Assembly: GCF_022829405.1 (NCBI RefSeq)
Contig: NZ_JAKSXW010000149.1
Span: forward strand, 310,001-374,000
DNA: 64,000 nt
Reading direction: 5' to 3'
From: Methylobacterium sp. J-076
GTDB taxonomy: Bacteria > Pseudomonadota > Alphaproteobacteria > Rhizobiales > Beijerinckiaceae
The notes beneath the pieces are model-generated. The model worked only from the letters and a program-made list of their open reading frames with translations. It was not told where the DNA came from and searched no databases. Both the position numbers and the translations under genes were made by a program. Shown here in pieces: positions 51,231 to 60,295 of this stretch. Every line of letters starts with the position of its first letter. The first letter of the stretch is position 1.

Positions 51231-51533
51231 AAACGAACCTCCGCGAGACAGTCCCCGCTCCGTGTCCCGACATGGGAGCTCGGTGGAACGGCCTTCGTAC
51301 TCCATCACGGATACCATCGTTCCAGGGGGGCGGACGAAGGCGTCAGACCCGTCGACCGACCTGAGCAAAACGTGACCATCGTTCCACGCCAAGCACGGTC
51401 CGAAGTCGGACGGCTGTCCTAGCATGGCCACGAGGGGTGAATCGCGACGACGCGGCCGGGGAGCCGAGCGCTACCGGGGTCGTTGTGATACCGGCGGCCA
51501 GGGTTGGTGGCCGTTGGCCGGGAACGGGGTTCG

Positions 51534-53963
51534 ATGGAAGGCGAGGTCGAGGAACTCCGACGGCTGCTCCGGGAGGCGAACGCGGAGAACGAGCGGCTGC
51601 GGCAGCGAGACGGGCGGCACGTCCGCACCCCGACCGGCGGCGAGCGCACCTCCGCCGCCGGGACCGACCTCCTGTTCACGGCGGCGGAGAAGACCCGCAT
51701 GCCGCAGATCATCACCGACCCCAACCTGCCCGACAACCCCATCGTCTTCGCCAACCGCGCCTTCCAGGAGATGTGCGGCTACGAGGCCAGTGAGTTGCTC
51801 GGTCGGAACTGCAGGTTCCTACAAGGCCCCGGCACGGAACGGACGGTCGTGGCAAAGGTGCGCGACGCCGTAGCGGCCAGACGGGACGTCGTCGTAGAGC
51901 TCGTGAACTACCACCGGGACGGCACGCCGTTTCGCAACGAGCTTTACATCAGCCCGGTCTTCGACGCCGACGGTCGGCTGCGTTACTTCTTCGCCAGTCA
52001 ACTCGACGTCACGCGCTTCCGAACCGAGGAGGAGCGTCTCGCCGAGAGCGAGGCGCGTTACCAGGCCTTGTTCGAGGCCGTCGATGCCGGCTTCTGCGTG
52101 ATCGAGATGCTGTTCGACGTCGAGGGCCGCGCGGTCGACTACCGCTTTATCGAGGTGAACCCGGCATTCGAGCGGCACACCGGCATCAGGAACGCGACCG
52201 GACGCTGGGTCAGCGAGATCGTGCCGGGCCTGGAACGGTCGTGGTTCGACGCCTACGGCGAGGTCGCGATGACGGGAGCGTCGAGGCGATTTGAGAGTGG
52301 CGCGGTCGCACTGGGTCGGTGGTTCGACGTCCATGCCCTGCGCATCGGCGAATCCGCAAGGCGCCAAGTCGCAATCCTGTTCAACGACATCACCGACCGC
52401 CGCAACCTGGAGGACCACCTAGCCTCGGCCGCCCGGGAACGAACCGAGGAACGCGATACCTTGTGGCGCGCGAGCCGCGACCTGTTCGTCGTCTGCGGCT
52501 ACGACGGCCTGTACCGGGCGGTGAACCCGGCCTGGACTGCGACCCTGGGGTGGTCCTCGGCGGAGCTAGTCGGCGTTCGCTTCGATGTCCTCGTCCATCC
52601 CGAGGACCGGGAGTCGACGGAGCGCGCGTTCGAACGCGTGGTGGCCACGGGGAGGCTCGACGACATCGACCTGCGCCTGAGGGCGAGGGACGGCGGCTAT
52701 CGCTGGATCTCATGGAACGTCGTCCCGCGCGACGACCACTTCTACGCCTCGGGACGCGACGTGACGGAACGTCGGGCCCTGGAGGAGCAACTTCGCCAAT
52801 CGCAGAAACTGGAGGCGGTCGGACAGTTGACCGGCGGCGTGGCGCACGACTTCAACAACCTGCTCACGGTAATCAAGTCTTCCACCGACTTGCTCAAGCG
52901 CCCGAACCTCGCCCAGGACCGACGCGACCGCTACGTCGGGGCGATCTCGGACACCGTCGACCGCGCCGCGAAGCTGACCGGGCAGCTGCTCGCCTTCGCG
53001 CGGCGGCAGGCGCTCAAGCCGGAGATTTTCGACGTCGGTCGCGGCGTCGCTTCGGTCTCGGAGATGGTCGGGACGCTGACGGGCGCACGCATCGCGGTCA
53101 CGACGAGCATCGAGCCGTTCCTGGACAGTGCCGGACGCGCGATGCCCTGCCTCGTCGACGCGGATCCGAGCCAGTTCGACACGGCCCTGGTCAACATGGT
53201 CGTCAACGCCCGGGACGCGATGGACGGCGAGGGCCGGCTCGACATCCGCGTGCGGCCCGCGGACCGCATCCCGGCCGTGCGGGCCCATGCCGCCGTGCCG
53301 GGGGACTACGTCGCCGTGTCCATCTCCGACACGGGCACCGGCATCGACGCGGACGTGCTCGACCGGATCTTCGAGCCGTTCTTCACGACCAAGGGCGTCG
53401 GCCAGGGCACCGGGCTCGGCCTGAGCCAGGTCTTCGGCTTCGCCAAGCAGTCGGGGGGCGAGGTGGTGGTCCGGAGCGAGGCCGGACGCGGCACCACGTT
53501 CACGGTCTACCTGCCGCGGGCGCCCCGGGCCGCGTCCGAGGCGCCGCACGCGCGCGAGCCGGCCCCGCTGGCGGAGGGGCACGGCACCTGCGTGCTCGTC
53601 GTCGAGGACAACCTCGACGTCGGGGCGTTCGCGAACCAGGCCCTCGCCGAGCTCGGGTACGAGACCGTTTGGGCGACGGACGCCGAGAAGGCGCTGGCCG
53701 AGATCGAGCACGTCCCCTTCCGCTTCGAGGTGGTGTTCACCGACGTGGTGATGCCCGGCATGAACGGCATCGCACTGGCCCGCGAGATCCGCAGGCGTTA
53801 CCCGGACCTGCCGGTGGTACTCACGTCGGGCTACAGCGACGTGCTCGCCGATGAAGGCAGCCATGGCTTCGAGCTGCTGCGCAAGCCGTACTCGGTGGCC
53901 GACCTATCGCGCGTCCTGCGCCTGGCGGTGGAGCGCGCCGCGGCGGTCCGGGGCAGGCGGTAG
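51534..53963 (+). CDS. LOV-domain hybrid histidine kinase (blue-light sensor)
   Basis: An 809-residue soluble kinase. A short coiled-coil start (EEVEELRRLLREANAENERL) leads to a LOV domain with the photoactive-Cys motif GRNCRFLQG (Cys near residue 93) and the final-strand FFASQLDVT, whose Gln is the conserved LOV residue. Two PAS domains follow (~165-295, 300-415); the first resembles a PAS of the kinase at 46625. HisKA (LTGGVAHDFNNLLTVIKSST, His near 438) and HATPase (VNARDAMDGEGR, GTGLGLSQVFGFA) precede a receiver with VFTDVVMPGMNG near 739. The motif fits FMN-binding blue-light photoreceptors. ATG 51534 is preferred over an upstream TTG at 51504. Confidence 0.93.
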   Translation: MEGEVEELRRLLREANAENERLRQRDGRHVRTPTGGERTSAAGTDLLFTAAEKTRMPQIITDPNLPDNPIVFANRAFQEMCGYEASELLGRNCRFLQGPGTERTVVAKVRDAVAARRDVVVELVNYHRDGTPFRNELYISPVFDADGRLRYFFASQLDVTRFRTEEERLAESEARYQALFEAVDAGFCVIEMLFDVEGRAVDYRFIEVNPAFERHTGIRNATGRWVSEIVPGLERSWFDAYGEVAMTGASRRFESGAVALGRWFDVHALRIGESARRQVAILFNDITDRRNLEDHLASAARERTEERDTLWRASRDLFVVCGYDGLYRAVNPAWTATLGWSSAELVGVRFDVLVHPEDRESTERAFERVVATGRLDDIDLRLRARDGGYRWISWNVVPRDDHFYASGRDVTERRALEEQLRQSQKLEAVGQLTGGVAHDFNNLLTVIKSSTDLLKRPNLAQDRRDRYVGAISDTVDRAAKLTGQLLAFARRQALKPEIFDVGRGVASVSEMVGTLTGARIAVTTSIEPFLDSAGRAMPCLVDADPSQFDTALVNMVVNARDAMDGEGRLDIRVRPADRIPAVRAHAAVPGDYVAVSISDTGTGIDADVLDRIFEPFFTTKGVGQGTGLGLSQVFGFAKQSGGEVVVRSEAGRGTTFTVYLPRAPRAASEAPHAREPAPLAEGHGTCVLVVEDNLDVGAFANQALAELGYETVWATDAEKALAEIEHVPFRFEVVFTDVVMPGMNGIALAREIRRRYPDLPVVLTSGYSDVLADEGSHGFELLRKPYSVADLSRVLRLAVERAAAVRGRR

Positions 53964-54065
53964 GGAAGTCATCGAGAGGTGGGGCATCGAGCAACGAGGG
54001 CATGGCAGATGGCCCCTCCGGTTTCCCTCGTCGACGCCGCGCCTCACTCGATACTCGTACCCGCA

Positions 54066-56030
54066 TCACCCCATATCGGCATCATGCCGCTCCGCTGCGT
54101 GGCCAAGCCGGTCGACCTCGGCGACGAGGGACTGCAGGCTCGCGTCGCCCTTGCGCAGGACCCGGTCCGCCCCGGTGAGCCTGCGCCGCTCCTCGCCGGA
54201 CACGTCGCGTGCGCTGAGCACGACCACCGGGATCTCCCCGCAGCCCGGCCGTGACCGCAGTTCGTGCAGGAAGGTGAACCCGTCCATCACCGGCATCGTC
54301 AGGTCGAGCAGCACCACGCGTGGCTTGGACTCCGTCAGGCGTTCGAGGGCCTCGGCCCCGTCGCCGGCCTCGCGCACCGCCCAACCGTCGCGTTCGAGCA
54401 CCGCGCGCAGTCGGCCGCGCATGTCCGCGTCGTCATCGACCACGAGGACGTCGCCGGGCCCCGGGCCGAAGCGGTCGAGCACCCCTTTAAGCCGCGCCCA
54501 GTCGACCGGCTTCGGCAGCGCGTCCGCCGCCCCGAGGGACGCGCTGAGGGCAGCGTCGGCCACGAAGCTCACCATCACGACGGGGATGTCCCGGGTGACC
54601 GGATCGGACTTCAGCGACGCCAGCACGGCCCATCCGTCCACGTCCGGCATCATGACGTCGAGCAGGATGACCCTCGGGGCAAGGGACCGTGCGAGGTCGA
54701 GGCCGGTGCGCCCGTCCGCGGCGGTGCGGACCGAGAAGCCCTGCCGCTGCAGGAAGCGGCCCATCAGATCGCGCTGGCTCCCCTCGTCGTCGATGACGAG
54801 AACCAACCCCCGCCCTCTTCCCGCCAGGGCGGTCGCGATCCCGGGCTCGTCCGATTCGAGGGCATCCCCCGTTTCCGGCAATGTCGCGGGCACCGTCAGG
54901 ACGAACCGGGTACCGCGCCCGACCTCGCTCGCCACCGTGACGTCGCCCCCGAGCAGGTGGGCGAACGCCTTCGTCAGGGCGAGTCCCAACCCCGTCCCGC
55001 CGTAGCGGCGCGTCGTGCTGCCGTCGGCCTGGACGAAGCGCTGGAACAGGCGCTCGACCTGTTCCGGGCTCATGCCGATGCCGGTGTCCTCCACGGAGAA
55101 CGTCAGGCCGCCGCCGTCCGGTTCCGCCGTACGGCGTACCCGTAGGGTGACCGTCCCGCCCTCGGTGAACTTGGCGGCGTTGGAGAGCAGGTTGAACAGG
55201 CCCTGGCGCAGCTTGGTCGCGTCGGTGCGGGCGGTTCCGAGCCCTTCAGGGACGTCGAGGACGAGGCGATTGCCGCGCTTGGCTACCAGGGCGTCGATAG
55301 TGCCGGCGGCGTCGCGGACGAACTCGCCGACGTCGATGTCCTCGGCGAAGGTGTCCATCTTGTTCGCCTCGACCTTCGAGAGGTCGAGGACGTCGTTGAT
55401 GAGGCCGAGCAGATGCTTGGCGTTGGACTTGATCTTGCCGAGGTCCTTGAGCAGCGTGTCCTGCCCGAGCTCCTCCGCCTCCTCCTCCAGCATCTCGGAG
55501 TAGCCGATCACGGCCGAGAGCGGCGTGCGGAGCTCATGGCTCATGTTGGCCAGGAAGCTGCTCTTGGCGCGGTTGGCGTCCTCGGCCGCCTCCCGGGCCG
55601 CCTCCGCGTCGCGGCGCGCGTCCTCAAGCTCCGCCCGGCCGGCGCGAAGGCTTGCGTTGGCGGCGTCGAGGCGACCGAGGGTTTCCTCACGCTCGACCAT
55701 GGTTCGGCGAAGCGCGTCGCAAACCCAGACCATCGCACCGCCGACGACGAGATACTGCACGAGGGCGATGACCTGCCCCGGGCTGAACGAGACCGTCCCG
55801 TCGGAACGGCGGAAGAACCACGCGGCCGCGGCCAACGAGAAACCGACCGCGACCGCGCCGGGGCCGCGACCGAGGGCCAGCGTGACCAGGAAGACGAGCG
55901 GGAGGTAGAGAAGGAAGGGGGCGACGTCGAGCGGGGCGAGGAACCTGAGCAGGGTCGCGAGGCCGACCGTCGCGACCGGCAACCCGTAGCGCGCGAGCGG
56001 GCCGAAGCCATGGCCCGAGATGGCGTCCAT
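54066..56030 (-). CDS. DUF4118 hybrid histidine kinase with two receivers
   Basis: A 654-residue inner-membrane sensor. Four hydrophobic helices in residues ~15-105 match DUF4118 (as in KdpD). A coiled coil follows, then HisKA (SSFLANMSHELRTPLSAVIG, His near 165) and HATPase_c. Two receivers end the protein: LVLVIDDEGSQRDLMGRFLQ with VILLDVMMPDVDGW, and DVLVVDDDADMRGRLRAVLE with VVLLDLTMPVMDGF. The last residues, RVLRKGDASLQSLVAEVDRL, recur in the partial gene at the window end. ATG 56030 is preferred to a TTG at 56042. Convergent with the LOV kinase; ends 102 bases from it. Confidence 0.9.
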   Translation of the reverse strand: MDAISGHGFGPLARYGLPVATVGLATLLRFLAPLDVAPFLLYLPLVFLVTLALGRGPGAVAVGFSLAAAAWFFRRSDGTVSFSPGQVIALVQYLVVGGAMVWVCDALRRTMVEREETLGRLDAANASLRAGRAELEDARRDAEAAREAAEDANRAKSSFLANMSHELRTPLSAVIGYSEMLEEEAEELGQDTLLKDLGKIKSNAKHLLGLINDVLDLSKVEANKMDTFAEDIDVGEFVRDAAGTIDALVAKRGNRLVLDVPEGLGTARTDATKLRQGLFNLLSNAAKFTEGGTVTLRVRRTAEPDGGGLTFSVEDTGIGMSPEQVERLFQRFVQADGSTTRRYGGTGLGLALTKAFAHLLGGDVTVASEVGRGTRFVLTVPATLPETGDALESDEPGIATALAGRGRGLVLVIDDEGSQRDLMGRFLQRQGFSVRTAADGRTGLDLARSLAPRVILLDVMMPDVDGWAVLASLKSDPVTRDIPVVMVSFVADAALSASLGAADALPKPVDWARLKGVLDRFGPGPGDVLVVDDDADMRGRLRAVLERDGWAVREAGDGAEALERLTESKPRVVLLDLTMPVMDGFTFLHELRSRPGCGEIPVVVLSARDVSGEERRRLTGADRVLRKGDASLQSLVAEVDRLGHAAERHDADMG

Positions 56031-56075
56031 GAACCTGCGCAAGTTCCAGTCCCCCCGACGGTCGGAGGGCCGCCC

Positions 56076-56903
56076 TCACGCCGTTCCGTCGACCTCGTCG
56101 GTCCTTACCGTGAACCCGGCCAGCGGCGCCTGTCCGAAGCTGGTGGTGATCGCGCAGTCCGTGGCGTCACGTCCATATGCCATGACGATGCGGCCGATCC
56201 GAGGCCGGTTGTGACGGGCGTCGAAGGTGTACCAGCGCGGTCCCACCGGCCCGTCGAGGTAGACCTCGAACCACGCCGAGAAATCCATTGGCGCGGGGTC
56301 CCTCGGCACGCCGATGTCACCGAGGTAGCCGGTGGCGTAACGCGCCGGGATGTTCATGCACCGGCACAGCGTGATGGCCAGGTGGGCGAAGTCCCGGCAG
56401 ACGCCGACCTGATGGCCATGGCCGTCGAAGGCCGAGCGAGTGGCGTCCGCCTGCATGTAATCGAAGCGTAGGCGTCCGTGCGCGTAGTCGACGATGGCCT
56501 GGACGCGCGGCCAGCCCTCCGTGGTCGACCCGAACAGGTTCCAGGCGGTCTGCGATAGCTTGTCGGTGTCGCAGTAGCGCGAGCCCATCAGGAACGGCAG
56601 GGCCTCGTCCGGGAGGTCCTGGACAGGTATCTGCCGGGCCTCCGGGACGTGTTCATCGGGCTTGCCGTGGTCCTCGATCTCGAAGTCCGCCGACATCGTG
56701 ATGCGCCCGCCTGGGACGAGGATGCGCGTCGCGACGTTGCCGAACGGGTCGCGGAACTGCCTGGCCGGTAGGGGTGGATCGAACGTGATGACCTCGCGAC
56801 TGCGCAAGTCGCTCCGCCGCTCGGGACGGACGTTGAGCAGCAGTGTCATCGGGGTCGGGCCGAACGTGTCGAGGGCGATGGTATAGCCACAACGAATGCG
56901 CAT
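56076..56903 (-). CDS. transglutaminase-like (papain-fold) protein
   Basis: A 275-residue soluble protein. The N-terminal beta domain (GYTIALDTFGPTPMTLLLNV) is followed by the core with Cys in VGVCRDFAHLAITLCRCMNI and IPARYATGYLGDIGV. In classic transglutaminase-like enzymes the next motif has a catalytic His before A-W; here it reads MDFSAWFEVYLDG, with Ser in that place, then YTFDARHNRPRIGR. The Ser variant may be normal for this subfamily or may impair activity. The family includes predicted proteases and amidases. Start ATG 56903 is preferred over 57005, whose extra residues are Arg/Gly-rich. Confidence 0.85.
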   Translation of the reverse strand: MRIRCGYTIALDTFGPTPMTLLLNVRPERRSDLRSREVITFDPPLPARQFRDPFGNVATRILVPGGRITMSADFEIEDHGKPDEHVPEARQIPVQDLPDEALPFLMGSRYCDTDKLSQTAWNLFGSTTEGWPRVQAIVDYAHGRLRFDYMQADATRSAFDGHGHQVGVCRDFAHLAITLCRCMNIPARYATGYLGDIGVPRDPAPMDFSAWFEVYLDGPVGPRWYTFDARHNRPRIGRIVMAYGRDATDCAITTSFGQAPLAGFTVRTDEVDGTA

Positions 56904-57092
56904 GGACGGCTCTCCATTCCGGGGCGCCTGTCCAGGCAAGATGTCCGCCATCCGGTCGTTCCGGAATCGGATGGCTCGTGCAGTCGATCCGGGGCGTGTA
57001 CCCACCGTCGCGAGCGTATCGGGACGAAACGGAGCCGACGGCGTTATGTGCTGGCACGCCGTTCCCTGCTGGGCGGCGAGGAGTTCCAGCGT

Positions 57093-59066
57093 ATGCCGAT
57101 GGCCGTCACCGATGCCCCGAAGCCTCCCGCCCAGGTTCCACCGCCGCTCGTGCCCGGCCTGCGCGGCCTCCTGACCCTCGCCGTCGGCGTCGTCTTGATC
57201 GCCGCGCTGTACTTCGGGCGCGAGGTGTTCGTCCCCCTCGTGCTAGCCATCCTGCTGAGCTTCGTCCTGGCGCCCGTGGTCAACCTGCTGCGGCGGATCA
57301 AGATCGGGCGGGTACCCTCGGTCATCGTCGCGGTGCTGCTAGCGCTAGCCGTTCTGGGCGGCATCGGTGCGGTCATCGGCACCCAGGTCGCGGGGCTCGC
57401 AGGTAACCTGCCGCAGTACCAGACGACCGTGCAGAAGAAGTTCGCCGGCCTGCAGCAGGGCTGGCTCGGCGAGGCCAACAAGCTTCTCCAGAAGTTCAAT
57501 CATCAAGTCCAGGACGTCACGCAAAAGGCCGACGCCGCCGGCACCACGGCGGAGACCGGTCCGACGGGCGATACGCCCAAGGCGCAGCTCGTGCGCGTCC
57601 AGGAACCCGAGCCCTCGCCCCTGGCGCTCGCCGAGAAGGTGCTCGGCCCGGTCGTCTCGCCGCTGACCGACGTCGGCATCGTCCTCGTCGTGGTGGTGTT
57701 CCTGCTCCTGCAACGCGAGGACCTGCGCAATCGCATGATCCGCCTGTTCGGATCGAGCGACCTGCACCGCACGACGGTGGCCATGGACGACGCGGCAGGT
57801 CGGCTCGGGACCTACTTCCTCGCCCAGCTCGGCATGAACGCCGCCTTCGGCATCATCGTCGGTGTCGGACTGTGGTTCATCGGCGTGCCCAACCCGCTGC
57901 TATGGGGCGTGCTCTCTGCCATCATGCGCTTCATCCCGTACATCGGCGCCATCGTCTCGGGCGTGTTCCCGGTCGCTCTGGCAGCCGCGGTCGACCCGGG
58001 TTGGTCCATGGTCATCTCGACCGCCGCGTTGTTCCTGATCGCAGAGCCGGTGTTCGGGCAGGTGGTCGAGCCACTGCTCTACGGGCATTCCACCGGTCTC
58101 TCGCCCTTCGCGGTGATCGTCTCGACCCTGTTCTGGGGCTTCCTCTGGGGGCCCATCGGCCTGATCTTGGCAACCCCGTTCACTGTCTGCCTCGTGGTGC
58201 TCGGTCGGCACGTCGACAGCCTGGAGTTCTTCGACGTGCTGCTCGGCGACCGGCCGCCGCTCACCCCGGTCGAGAACTTTTACCAGCGCATGCTCGCGGG
58301 TGACCCGGACGAGGTTCGCGAGGTGGCCGAGGGCATGCTGAAGGACCGCTCGTTGTCGTCGTACTACGACGAGGTGGCGCTGAAGGGACTGCAACTCGCT
58401 GCCAACGACCACGCCCGCGGGGTCGTCACCCCTGCCCAACTGGAGAACATCCGCGCCTCGGCACGGTCCCTTGTGGAGGACTTCGAGGGCCACGACGACG
58501 TCGAGCCGACGGTCGACGACAAGGCGGTGAACCCGTCGGACACCCCGACCCTGGCCGAACGGGCGCATACGAAGACCGAGGCGATACCAGGGCAGGCCCC
58601 GCCGCGGGACGCCCTGCCGGAGGCATGGCGGGGCGAGGCGCCGGTCCTGTGCCTGGCCGGGCGCGGCCCGCTCGACGAGGCTTCCTCGGCGATGCTGGCG
58701 CAACTGCTGCGCAAGCACGGGCTCGGCGCCCGCATAACCCCCCACCAGTCCGCCTCGCGCGAGGGCATCCGCGAACTCGACCTCTCCGGCGTGGCGATGG
58801 TGTGCATCTCGTACCTCGACATCACCGGGAATCCTTCGCACCTTCGCTACCTGCTGGAGCGGTTGAAGCGGAGAGCCCCGGGGGTCCCTATCGTGGTCGG
58901 GCTCTGGCCGACCGGCGAGAAGGTGCTGACCGATGCGGCCCTCGGCCGCGAGGTCGGGGCGGACGCCTACGTCACGTCGCTGCGCGAGGCCGTGGATGCC
59001 TGTCTTAAGGTCGCCGAGGGTTCGTCGCCGGGTAAAGGGTCGCCCACGTTGGTGCGCGTGGCCTGA
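57093..59066 (+). CDS. AI-2E family transporter with a C-terminal cobalamin-binding-like domain
   Basis: A 657-residue protein. The N-terminal ~400 residues have 8 hydrophobic helices of the AI-2E/PerM family (LTLAVGVVLIAALYFGREVF; VPLVLAILLSFVLAPVVNLL; the conserved ALLSAIMRFIPYIG-like VLSAIMRFIPYIGAIVSGVF). Residues ~410-510 are charged. The last ~130 residues form a Rossmann-like domain (VLCLAGRGPLDEASSAMLAQ, then LLRKHGLGARITPH and VPIVVGLWPTGEK) that resembles B12-binding modules without the cobalamin His motif. AI-2E proteins export small molecules or ions in other groups. ATG 57093 is chosen over 57048. Confidence 0.85.
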   Translation: MPMAVTDAPKPPAQVPPPLVPGLRGLLTLAVGVVLIAALYFGREVFVPLVLAILLSFVLAPVVNLLRRIKIGRVPSVIVAVLLALAVLGGIGAVIGTQVAGLAGNLPQYQTTVQKKFAGLQQGWLGEANKLLQKFNHQVQDVTQKADAAGTTAETGPTGDTPKAQLVRVQEPEPSPLALAEKVLGPVVSPLTDVGIVLVVVVFLLLQREDLRNRMIRLFGSSDLHRTTVAMDDAAGRLGTYFLAQLGMNAAFGIIVGVGLWFIGVPNPLLWGVLSAIMRFIPYIGAIVSGVFPVALAAAVDPGWSMVISTAALFLIAEPVFGQVVEPLLYGHSTGLSPFAVIVSTLFWGFLWGPIGLILATPFTVCLVVLGRHVDSLEFFDVLLGDRPPLTPVENFYQRMLAGDPDEVREVAEGMLKDRSLSSYYDEVALKGLQLAANDHARGVVTPAQLENIRASARSLVEDFEGHDDVEPTVDDKAVNPSDTPTLAERAHTKTEAIPGQAPPRDALPEAWRGEAPVLCLAGRGPLDEASSAMLAQLLRKHGLGARITPHQSASREGIRELDLSGVAMVCISYLDITGNPSHLRYLLERLKRRAPGVPIVVGLWPTGEKVLTDAALGREVGADAYVTSLREAVDACLKVAEGSSPGKGSPTLVRVA

Positions 59067-59099
59067 CGGTCCGACGTCGCACGCTGCCGGATACGGCGT

Positions 59100-60158
59100 T
59101 CACCGTCGCGGCGGTCGGATGCCTAGCAGGCGGATCAGGACGAACGTCGCGACGGCCGATACGACGGAGACGGCCACGACCCATAGGAAGCCGCGCGGGT
59201 TGTCGCCGAACGGCAGGCCCTTGACGTTCATGCCGAACAGCCCGGTCACGAAGGTCGGCGGCAGGAAAAGGGCGGACAGGATCGACAGGACGTAGAGCTG
59301 CCGGTTGGTCTCCTCGGCGATGCGCTCGGAAACCTCCTCCTGCAGCAGCCGCGCCCGTTCGGCCTGCAGGGCCATGTCCCGGTCGAGCGCGTCCAGTCGC
59401 TGCGCCAGGCGGGCCGCCGCGGTGACGGCCCCCGCGTGGATCTCGTCGGTCGCCCCGTCCGTCTCCAACCGGTGGAATACCGCGGCCAGCCCGAGAAGCT
59501 GGCGGTGGAGCCGCACCGCGTCGCGTCGAACCGGACCGAGGCGGCGACGGTCATCGCGCGGCCTTTCGACGAGGATGTGGTCCTCGATCCCGTCGAGCGC
59601 GTCCGAGAGCTTCTGGCCCGTGGCGGCCATCGCCGACACGACGTGGCCGACCAGCATTTCCAGCAGGAGCACCGGCGAGGTCACGGCGTTCCCACGCTCG
59701 ACCGCCGCCCGCGTCGCGTCCGGGCTCTCGGCGGGGCCCCTGCGACCGCTGATGAGACTGCGCGGTCCCAACACGAAATGGAGCCGCCCGGCCGGTGCGG
59801 GTTTGGCGCCGGGGCGGGCGAGGTCGGCGACGACGCCACCGATATGGTCCCCCTCCACCGTGACCCTCTGATGCTCGTCGCGTCCGAACACGGCCCCGGC
59901 GAGGCGGGTGGGACCGAACCTTCCGTCCCGGGCCAAGTCGCCGATATCCGCGGCATCCAGGTCGTAGTGCACCCAAAGGAACCCGCCGCCGAACGCGTCG
60001 AGGTCCTTTGTGGCTCGCGACGGCGGGACGGGCCGCCCCCGCCCGTCCAAGTCGAACGCCATGGCCCAGAGCGGCTCGTACCCCCGGCCCGATCCCTCGA
60101 CGTTCGATGCGGCCGGCGTCCTGCTCTCGGTGACCAATGAGCGATCCAAAGACTTCAT
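59100..60158 (-). CDS. zntB: CorA-like zinc/magnesium transporter (ZntB-type)
   Basis: A 352-residue inner-membrane transporter. A large soluble N-terminal domain with a coiled coil is followed by two C-terminal transmembrane helices, the first ending in the family signature VTGLFGMNVKGLPFG (GMN). Features such as VLSILSALFLPPTFVTGLFG and the N-terminal FLWVHYDLDAADIGDLARDG fit the ZntB branch. ZntB moves Zn2+ (proton-coupled) across the inner membrane. ATG 60158 is the first Met of coding character; the open frame upstream contains Arg/Cys-rich unrelated sequence. Convergent with the AI-2E gene, 33 bases apart. Confidence 0.88.
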   Translation of the reverse strand: MKSLDRSLVTESRTPAASNVEGSGRGYEPLWAMAFDLDGRGRPVPPSRATKDLDAFGGGFLWVHYDLDAADIGDLARDGRFGPTRLAGAVFGRDEHQRVTVEGDHIGGVVADLARPGAKPAPAGRLHFVLGPRSLISGRRGPAESPDATRAAVERGNAVTSPVLLLEMLVGHVVSAMAATGQKLSDALDGIEDHILVERPRDDRRRLGPVRRDAVRLHRQLLGLAAVFHRLETDGATDEIHAGAVTAAARLAQRLDALDRDMALQAERARLLQEEVSERIAEETNRQLYVLSILSALFLPPTFVTGLFGMNVKGLPFGDNPRGFLWVVAVSVVSAVATFVLIRLLGIRPPRR

Positions 60159-60295
60159 CGGAAAATCCACTCCACGTTCAGCTTGGCAGCAGCGCCTATG
60201 CCTGGGGCCGAACCGTAACGTGGGACGTTGCGTACGCTGACGCAGCGCCCGTAGGGTTTCGTCGGTACTCGAATCGCGCGTGATCGACGAGTGGC

